Below, one piece after another: positions 6,881 to 8,184 of a DNA stretch of 8,184 nt; the first letter of the stretch is position 1; each line of letters opens with the position of its first letter. The position numbers and the translations under genes are program-made. This DNA is from Desulfobacteraceae bacterium (GTDB lineage: Bacteria; Desulfobacterota; Desulfobacteria; Desulfobacterales; Desulfobacteraceae): the NCBI GenBank assembly GCA_024225895.1, contig JAAEMC010000273.1:1-8184 (forward strand), written 5' to 3'. The notes beneath the pieces were generated by a model. The model searched no databases, had not been told where the DNA came from, and saw nothing but the letters and a program-made list of their open reading frames with translations.

Positions 6881-7942
6881 TTATTTGCCGGCCAAAAAAG
6901 TCAATGCATCCTGCCGCTCTTTTTTGGAAAGTTTTCCCAGACGGACTGCCTCTTCATAAAAGCGTTCAAGATCACCGTTACACTTTTTAAGCAGTGCTTG
7001 AAACGCGGGTACATAACCGTGGTAAGTTGAAAGCAGTGCAAACCGTGCATTGTTCATCTCTTTTGAAAACCAATGATCAAACCGTTTAAATGATTGATCC
7101 CCTTTTTTTAAATCGCTGTATTTTTGCTTTAGTTCAGAGAAGACCGCCTGCTTTTGAAGACGCTTTTGATCCTTGGAAAGAGAGCTGTCGTAAAGTTTGT
7201 GTAGCTCTTTGGCCGTACCCATCAGCAGATCGATAAAGACCTGGTATTGTGCTTTGCTTTTTAAATAGTGATCCATGGCTTCAGGATCTTTTTGAGCCTT
7301 AAACCAGAGATGAAGCCCATGTTCTGCAACCATCTCAGCAAATGACTCATTAAAACTGGTATCGCCTTTTACATATAATTTCTGGTGTGCAAGCTCATGA
7401 AAAATCAATGAGCCAAGCTCTGCCTGGGGCCAGTGGATAAAACTGCTTAACAGCGGGTCGTCAAACCATCCCAATGTTGAATAGGCAGGTACGGAACTGA
7501 TATTAACATCGTATCCTTTTTCCCTCAATTTTTTTGCGAATGATTCTGCCTTTTTCAGGGTATAAAAACCGCGGTAAGAAAGCCGTCCTGCAAAAAGAAA
7601 ATCCCAGGCAACCGGTTCCAGCGACAATTCAGGGGTGGCCAGAACGTTCCACATCAGATAGGGCCGTTTCAAGTCTGTATAGGTGGTATAGCTGTCATTA
7701 TCCGGCAGCAGCAATTGCCTGGATGCAAAGGAACGAATCTTTTGGGTAAGGATCAGCTTTCCTTTTAAATCTTTAGGTGTATCCGGCATATTAATAATCG
7801 TTTCAACAGGTTCCCTGTCATTGATCAGTTTGAGATGATGGTACGAAACATGGGCATAATAAGAAGGGGAAACACATCCGGCAATAAGCAAACATCCGGT
7901 CAGAACAACGCCAATAATTAATTTTTTCAGTATCAGATACAC
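6881..7942 (-). CDS. Predicted aminopeptidase lipoprotein (zinc HExxH, COG4324/PF10023-like)
   Basis: This 353-residue protein is envelope-anchored. It begins with KK (6-7), a hydrophobic stretch (8-21) and the lipobox I-A-G-C with Cys23 as the predicted lipidated residue. The zinc-peptidase motif FHELAHQ (181-187) gives ligands His182 and His186 and catalytic Glu183. FNESFAEMVAEHG (197-209) follows about 13 residues later and likely provides the third ligand (Glu199 or Glu203). Other family-like features are the Y-x-G-F-Y-T-L-K-K-A segment (124-132) and S-V-P-A-Y-S-T-L-G-W-F-D-D-P-L-L (150-165). It is therefore a candidate metallopeptidase; the name 'aminopeptidase' comes from family annotation. 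The start is GTG (CAC at 7940-7942), supported by AGGAGGAG just upstream; the ATG two bases earlier is out of frame and hits a stop at once. The C-terminal part (215-353) is Lys-rich and helical. It appears monocistronic. Confidence 0.88.
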   Translation of the reverse strand: MYLILKKLIIGVVLTGCLLIAGCVSPSYYAHVSYHHLKLINDREPVETIINMPDTPKDLKGKLILTQKIRSFASRQLLLPDNDSYTTYTDLKRPYLMWNVLATPELSLEPVAWDFLFAGRLSYRGFYTLKKAESFAKKLREKGYDVNISSVPAYSTLGWFDDPLLSSFIHWPQAELGSLIFHELAHQKLYVKGDTSFNESFAEMVAEHGLHLWFKAQKDPEAMDHYLKSKAQYQVFIDLLMGTAKELHKLYDSSLSKDQKRLQKQAVFSELKQKYSDLKKGDQSFKRFDHWFSKEMNNARFALLSTYHGYVPAFQALLKKCNGDLERFYEEAVRLGKLSKKERQDALTFLAGK

Positions 7943-7987
7943 ATCTTCTCCTCCTGGTTGATTTTCATAACATCAATTTTTTTTTAA

Positions 7988-8017
7988 ATGATAGCTTTTT
8001 TTTAAAAGGCCTGCCAA
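7988..8017 (-). promoter_or_regulatory. Candidate promoter of the aminopeptidase lipoprotein gene
   Basis: On the minus strand TTGGCA (8012-8017, 5 of 6) is followed after 18 nt by TATCAT (7988-7993, 5 of 6). The predicted start is near 7981, about 40 nt before the GTG codon. Runs of eight or nine A residues lie within the spacer and just downstream, so the promoter DNA is probably curved. Confidence 0.45.
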
Positions 8018-8184
8018 TAAAAACTAGTTACTTTTTTAATTCCGATTTATTGTTATATTTGGTTATTTTTAGTTAATATAAATACAATATGAGATATTAT
8101 TGACAAATACGGACCAATATTATAACCGTTGTCACTGTTAAAGAATTTTCTGTCTACACAAAGAAAGCGGTCAAGCTTTCCTTA
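8018..8184. other. AT-rich upstream region with weak rightward promoter and edge hairpin
   Basis: No gene was found here. TTGACA (8100-8105) and TATAAC (8121-8126) are 15 nt apart, a short spacing that makes them a weak candidate for a rightward promoter. GAAAGC (8163-8168) and GCTTTC (8175-8180) form a 6-bp inverted repeat with loop GGTCAA at the window edge. TTATATT (8053-8059) pairs with AATATAA (8075-8081), which may be chance in AT-rich DNA. Confidence 0.35.

Noticed and set aside
6825..6890. A bidirectional terminator in the convergent gap
   Set aside because: T-runs exist, but only 4-5 bp weak stems (for example ACCC-T-GGGT just upstream) could be found, not followed directly by a T-run.
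8053..8081. TTATATT/AATATAA inverted repeat as an operator
   Set aside because: Seven-base AT-only arms are expected by chance in such AT-rich sequence, and its spacing to any promoter is not informative.

Overview
The window looks like chromosomal DNA of an anaerobic, probably sulfate-reducing bacterium of the Desulfobacterota (Desulfobacteraceae type). The evidence is a tungsten-type aldehyde ferredoxin oxidoreductase (AOR) paired with a multi-cluster ferredoxin and iron-type alcohol dehydrogenases, with moderate G+C and strong AGGAGG-like ribosome sites. The taxonomic call is inference from gene content. No mobile element, RNA gene or CRISPR array was seen.

Left part (1-5266, minus strand): one tight operon of five genes, transcribed right to left. 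The order is a small SCP2-like putative lipid-binding protein (4736-5266), a degenerate iron-ADH-fold protein that has lost all its metal ligands (3539-4720), an intact iron-containing alcohol dehydrogenase (2268-3515), an AOR (288-2261), and a ferredoxin with at least three 4Fe-4S motifs that runs off the left edge (1-274). Gaps are 6 to 23 nt, and one Shine-Dalgarno site begins on the preceding stop codon. A strong promoter with a perfect TTGACA lies at 5338-5367. Immediately downstream of its -10, over the predicted transcription start, is an inverted repeat (5310-5331) of the kind bound by dimeric repressors. The regulator gene is not in the window.

As a working model, the operon is a two-step alcohol-aldehyde-acid redox module. 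The intact ADH interconverts alcohol and aldehyde with NAD(P)(H), AOR interconverts aldehyde and carboxylate, and the ferredoxin carries the AOR electrons. The SCP2-like protein and a hydrophobic insertion of about 30 residues in AOR hint at a bulky or long-chain substrate. The pseudo-ADH may be a non-catalytic partner subunit of the active ADH. This combination is the most interesting content of the window.

Middle (5267-5615): a divergent intergenic region holding the operon promoter and operator on one side and a probable rightward promoter on the other. Right part: an acyltransferase-3 family integral membrane protein (5616-6824, plus strand) converges on a zinc-metalloprotease-like lipoprotein of the predicted aminopeptidase family (6881-7942, minus strand, GTG start). 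The last 240 bases are AT-rich, with a plausible promoter for the lipoprotein and a small inverted repeat at the window edge.
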